Positions 59,903 to 64,000 of a stretch of 64,000 nucleotides of DNA are shown here, piece by piece (position 1 is the first letter of the stretch; every line of letters starts with the position of its first letter). The stretch comes from Porodaedalea pini (lineage: Eukaryota; Basidiomycota; Agaricomycetes; Hymenochaetales; Hymenochaetaceae). The stretch lies in NCBI GenBank assembly GCA_002794775.1, contig NBAY01000026.1, positions 124,001 through 188,000 of the forward strand. Reading direction: 5' to 3'. A model generated the notes under the pieces. That model was not told where the DNA came from and searched no databases. It worked only from the letters and a program-made list of their open reading frames with translations. Made by a program: the position numbers and the translations under genes.

Positions 59903-61169
59903 GCGTGCAGTTGCATGTTCAATATCGATGCGTACACTGTACTACGCTGCTCATCCATGCGACTTCATACAGCACTAGTCCTTCGTAACTAGCGTTTATT
60001 GCCTTTTGCTCCTATACCCACACTTACCTTTGTAAATATCACTTCAGTATTCGTCACGGCCTTGCAATTGCACCTCGTACCTCTTGTCGCACATATCTGA
60101 ATTCCACACTTGCAAACTCATATTTCCTGCGCATCCAAGTCCCCAAGCTCGTCCAGTCCGAAATCATGCAGATGATTTGGAAAAAGTAAATCAATACAAA
60201 CTCGTAAGAAATGAAGCTTATAGTCATGCATATGCACTTCAGAGAATTGACCTACATAGACAACTGCAGATTTTCTAGAGAGGAAGAAGGAAGAAGAAAA
60301 AGAAAAGAAAATCACAGTCACATTCGGATACGGGGAATCGAACCCCGAGCTGCCGCGCCTTACAAAGTATATGGATATTTTATGAGAGGCGGCAATGTTA
60401 GCCGTTACACCATATCCGACCTATTCATGAGTGGCATGCACTCTTTTCCATTCTCATTGCGCAATCGAACACCAATTCAGAAATTCAAAATTCAAACCCC
60501 ACCCCTCATAGGCAGGTCTAATGAGCACGTAGAATTTACGATCACGAGGCATTAAAGGATCCCAATTGCATACCAAGCATCTACTACTATACAAGCACCG
60601 AGTCATACATTGTACCAAATACATCTTGACGAGCCACGTGCGTTTTATACGACTTTGTTAAGACGAGGAAGAGAGAGCAAGAGGAAAGGAAGAGCGAAGC
60701 GAATGCGGGATTATACGTAGATAAAAGGGACGAGTGGGATGTGGACATTAGCATCGCTTGTAGGGAAGTGATGAGGGTGTAGATGAGAGGGAGGAGGGGA
60801 GGAGAATGAGAATGGAGTAGAATATACATCCGTGTAAATTACGTTAGTCGAGCAGATGAGATCGGACCGTCGGCGAAGAGAGGTTGGGAAGTATGTGAGG
60901 GACTGAGTGGAAATTAGGTGTAGATGGTTCGGTGGAGCATGGAAAAATAACGTGAAAGGAAGAGATGGAGAAAGATTAAGAGAAAGAGAAGAGACACGCG
61001 TCAACGCGGCATAGCATAGGAGACAAAAATCCATGTTCACCGAGCATAGCATAGTGCAGCCCTGCCCACCCTACTCAGGATCAAGTCCAGGTCAAACCCG
61101 CGCGAAGAGCAACCAAAATGCGAAAAGCCCACGCCGTATGAAAAAAAAGGACCACCGTGAGAGCAGCCT
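59903..61169. other. Intergenic region containing tRNA-Glu
   Basis: 3' flank of copy E, the tRNA gene at 60323-60419, then AT- and purine-rich flank of the minus-strand gene at 61170. Short frames here show no motif. Confidence 0.5.
60323..60419 (-). tRNA. tRNA-Glu(CTC) with a 25-nt intron
   Basis: A full cloverleaf on the minus strand. Acceptor TCGGATA (60419-60413) pairs with TATCCGA (60330-60324). The D-arm is GTGT/ACAT, and the anticodon stem GCCGC (60393-60389) pairs with GCGGC (60356-60352). The T-arm is CGGGG-TTCGATT-CCCCG. The anticodon is CTC at 60386-60384, followed by A37. A 25-base insert (60382-60358) sits after position 37, the standard place for nuclear tRNA introns. The discriminator is A at 60323. 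Confidence 0.92.
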
Positions 61170-62462
61170 TCACTTGAGCCGCCGTAACCTCTTTACGACA
61201 TCCTCGTACGCCTCAGGCGTCCAATCGTCCTCCACGAGATGCTGCATCCGGTCCTTCTCCTTCTCCCGTCTCCTCCCACGCCCAACACGAATCTCGCTGC
61301 GCTCCCGCGTGAGGACGGCGTGGATACGCGCACCATTCCCAGACTCTGGGTCACTGAGGCACCCCGAGCCAGACGTATCGGTCTCCTCCGTACACGTACG
61401 ATCGCGCTCGCGCTTGCGGTGGCCCGAAATGACGCTCACGCGGCGCATGACACGCGACTGCGTGTCCTGTGTCCTTCCGGTGCCTGTGTTCACGTTCTCC
61501 TGCGGAGCCGGCGACATGGGCGTGTTGGAGATGGAAGTGGCGTGGCGCGGGCGCGTAGATCCGAAAACGAGTTCGCTAGGCACGCGCTCGCCGAGGTGCC
61601 GCATGAGCTTCTCCATGCGCCGCTTGCGCAACCGTGAGTCGTTCTCCTCCACATTGGACATTGAGCTAGTGCCGGGATAGGCGTACACGTCGTCAGGGAA
61701 AGCACCGGATGTGTTTTCGAGATGGTCAAGTGACGCAGGGGGTGGTGTCGGCGGCATTTCAGAGGATATTGGCGAGACAGGAGACGTTGGTGACTGAGGG
61801 AGCGGGGTTGTGATGGGATCCGGATGTTTTTCAGAATCAACTTTATAGTCGGATGGGAATGCAGACGGAAATGAATCGCCAAGTGGCGATGAGAGGCCCA
61901 CGTTTCCGAGACTCGCTGGAGGGAGACGCATAACAGGCTGATGCTGCTGTAGTCGTTTCAGCTTGTGGCGGCCTGTGTTTAAGCCGGTAAACACTGGTAA
62001 CGGAGCGAGTCCATCTGAGCTTGCTTTCCTATGGTAGATAACGCTCGCCGACGTGGGTTCGGCGAGAAAGGGGTGCGATGCGCTCGATTCGCTCTCGTCA
62101 TCGGACAGCGTTGAGGCATGCGAAACTTTGCGAGAGCGAGTGGCGCCCGACCCTGCTGCTGCTGCGCTAAAATCGACGTAAGTCGAGGTAGGCGTCGGCG
62201 GGGCGGAGCAGCGCTTCAGCGCCGTTTCCGTCATTGATGCCGATGACCGCAAGGCAGGCAGTGGCGGGAGAGACTCGAGAACAAAGGGTGTGGTGCCGAG
62301 TACTTTGCCGAGCTTGCGGGAGGATTTTATGAGGCGCGAACGCTGGGCGGCGTCCAGACGGTTACATGTCGGCGGGACCATTTCGCCAGTGTTGAACGAT
62401 GCAGAAGAGTACGTTGTGTTGACTGTTGTCGACGACGTCGACCGGTGGGCCATGAGAGCCAT
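61170..62462 (-). CDS. Single-exon conserved basidiomycete protein, function unknown
   Basis: 430 aa in one exon from ATG 62462. I do not know a named family. Two segments look constrained: RLDAAQRSRLIKSSRKLGKV followed by LGTTP near residue 50, and RKRRMEKLMRHLGERVPSEL near residue 290, both helical and basic. The C-terminus DDWTPEAYEDVVKRLRRLK is also helix-like. The rest is Ser/Pro-rich with a run of Ala. There is no signal peptide or membrane segment. The basic helices suggest a nuclear or nucleic-acid-linked role, which is only inference. The frame is uninterrupted and much longer than chance, and codon use favours G/C at third positions, so I trust it as a gene. Confidence 0.8.
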   Translation of the reverse strand: MALMAHRSTSSTTVNTTYSSASFNTGEMVPPTCNRLDAAQRSRLIKSSRKLGKVLGTTPFVLESLPPLPALRSSASMTETALKRCSAPPTPTSTYVDFSAAAAGSGATRSRKVSHASTLSDDESESSASHPFLAEPTSASVIYHRKASSDGLAPLPVFTGLNTGRHKLKRLQQHQPVMRLPPASLGNVGLSSPLGDSFPSAFPSDYKVDSEKHPDPITTPLPQSPTSPVSPISSEMPPTPPPASLDHLENTSGAFPDDVYAYPGTSSMSNVEENDSRLRKRRMEKLMRHLGERVPSELVFGSTRPRHATSISNTPMSPAPQENVNTGTGRTQDTQSRVMRRVSVISGHRKRERDRTCTEETDTSGSGCLSDPESGNGARIHAVLTRERSEIRVGRGRRREKEKDRMQHLVEDDWTPEAYEDVVKRLRRLK

Positions 62463-64000
62463 TTCGAAGTCGGCAGTCGGCGCACAAGCGAGAGCCTGCT
62501 TCGAAACTGTTTAAAGTCGCGAAGTAGGATGAAAATAGAGTATCCCAGAGCGGCGAGGCTGTCCAGGGCTGTATCAGGCGCTATAAGTACTGGTGGCGTC
62601 GTGGGAGGGGTTGCCGTCACCGTGCACGACGATGAGCAGGAGGGGGAAAGAAGCGGGGGACGGCGTGCATCGGGGTAATATAGGATTTTGTGGTGTCGCC
62701 AGGGTAGTATATGTGGCTGTGGTTCGTTCCTTCTCTCGCGTCCTTTTAACCATAAAAATAACCTGAAACAGGGGTGTATATTCCATATATGGATGCTGAT
62801 ACGGAACAGGCCGTCCACGCGACGGAGCAAAAAGGAGGTCTGGTTACGACCTTCGGCTCGCTTCACCGCACCCTTATTTTATCTCGAATCTTCGGTTTTG
62901 TCGCGCCGGACGAGCGTCGGGCAAGCCAGTGCCAAGGGTCGTCAGCCGTTTCATCATCTCTGAAATAACACCTTTTTTCAGATAAGTTCCGAGTCCGCGC
63001 CGCTCGCATGGATAAGCGAGAGGTATGGTTTGATTTTGGCGGGCGCTGGCCTTTACACTCTCCCACATCGCTGTCGTCCCCTCTGGCTCTGTAAGGAGGC
63101 GGAAAGACTCTGGTAGAATCAAGGAAAAGGGCAAGAAGGTACCGAGCTGAAGAACACCACGACAAGCACACCGTCCGGTTGAACCTCTGTTCAACAGCTC
63201 AGACTCCGCTATCTCGTTTTCCGGGACTTGTTCTTTCATTGACTCTCGGACTCTTTTGGGCTTGTCGGCGAGAGCTTTGAATTGACTGCTTCGAACCGAT
63301 ATTCTTCGACCGATCCGGACCTGATCTGCAGCTGTAGCGAGGCATCCGGCGAACCTTCGTTTGGCAGCCATCCTACACATCAACTCTTTACTATCAGCTT
63401 TCTCTATCTGTCTCCTAGGAACTCCAGAATTTCCTCATGCGCATAGCGAGATTGAACTATAAACTGTGCTCTTAGTGTCTTTATAAAATGCTCTCAATCG
63501 GCTGGTCGTCCGAACGCCTCAACATTGGAAGTTCGGCTCACTGTGTTTGAAGACCGCTGACTGGCGTGCACTGCCATGCGACACATACGAAATTACGGGT
63601 CCGACGGCCAAGCCTACGCGCCTGGAGTTGCCGATATGGGGCAGCAGCACAGCAGTGCATGCTCCATTCGGCATGTGAATGCACAGCCTACTCCGATTTT
63701 GCTCACTATATCGTCATGTTTCGTGCAGGTCTCTCGTGCTAGCTCCCACTGAGACAAGTAGACTGCTCCGATTCGGAGCCGTCTGACGCGCACAGAAAGA
63801 CAAGCTCCAAACACGTCCCAGGCTCCCAGCATCCAGCATTTCCATCCTAAAATTTACGCTATAATGAGATATGCCTGCCTACACGACTTGCTTACATTCC
63901 GCTGTTTCTGCATTTTCACGCGACGATGGTGACCAATCCTCTGATTCAGTTCCTCGATGACATCCTAACAGTGACAAGGGACAAACAAACTAAGTCCAAA
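62463..64000. other. Intergenic region, no convincing gene
   Basis: 5' flank of the gene at 62462 and beyond. A 169-codon frame at 62874-63383 (minus) has no recognisable motif or clear promoter and may be chance. Confidence 0.45.

Noticed and set aside
62874..63383. 169-codon minus-strand frame
   Set aside because: No motif, no clear promoter or splice partners; not strong enough to list as a gene.

Overview
This is nuclear DNA of a mushroom-forming basidiomycete (Agaricomycetes type). The evidence is many short introns (about 40-80 nt, GT-AG), a Pcl5-like cyclin relic of the kind found in these fungi, a chromodomain Ty3-type retrotransposon of the Tf1/sushi style, a non-LTR retrotransposon with RNase H, and an intron-containing tRNA-Glu. 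There is no bacterial operon structure, CRISPR array or rRNA.

Layout. 1-22 kb: four of five members of a local gene family lie here, one on the minus strand cut by the left edge (1-1759) and three on the plus strand (8957-11104, 14906-16744, 19433-21635). A complete nine-exon sugar transporter of the major facilitator superfamily (4586-6634) sits between the first two. The fifth member is at 57791-59902. The family encodes Ser/Pro/Thr-rich proteins with a short basic patch and, where the C-terminus is visible, three C-terminal Cys/His zinc-finger-like modules. Nearly all their introns are in phase 2. They look like transcription regulators that duplicated locally and diverged fast. 22-27 kb holds nothing I can recognise.

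27-31.2 kb: a head-to-head pair of SMP-30/gluconolactonase-like genes. The plus copy (29763-31217) has a signal peptide and an open frame. The minus copy (27054-28916) has a membrane anchor instead and a one-base frameshift in exon 2.

31.6-44.4 kb: a dead non-LTR retrotransposon (LINE) on the minus strand. It is split by an LTR retrotransposon (35829-42534, element 1), whose 5' LTR is itself split by an inverted solo LTR with a perfect 5-bp target duplication. 45-48.4 kb: an unrecognised multi-exon gene on the minus strand next to a Pcl5-like cyclin pseudogene on the plus strand.

49.5-55.7 kb: a second copy of the same LTR retrotransposon (element 2, minus strand). It has near-identical LTRs, a perfect 5-bp target duplication and open gag and pol frames. 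It landed in the terminal inverted repeat of a small DNA-transposon relic. Both LTR copies carry an 11-nt self-complementarity between the predicted RNA 5' end and the primer-binding site, and a gag-pol junction with a GGGTTTT heptamer, 6-nt spacer and stem, the layout of a -1 frameshift signal. 57.8-64 kb: the fifth zinc-finger family gene, tRNA-Glu(CTC), and a single-exon basidiomycete gene of unknown function (61170-62462).

Splice sites were placed by eye from GT/AG and reading-frame continuity. No database search was run, so family names rest on recognised motifs.
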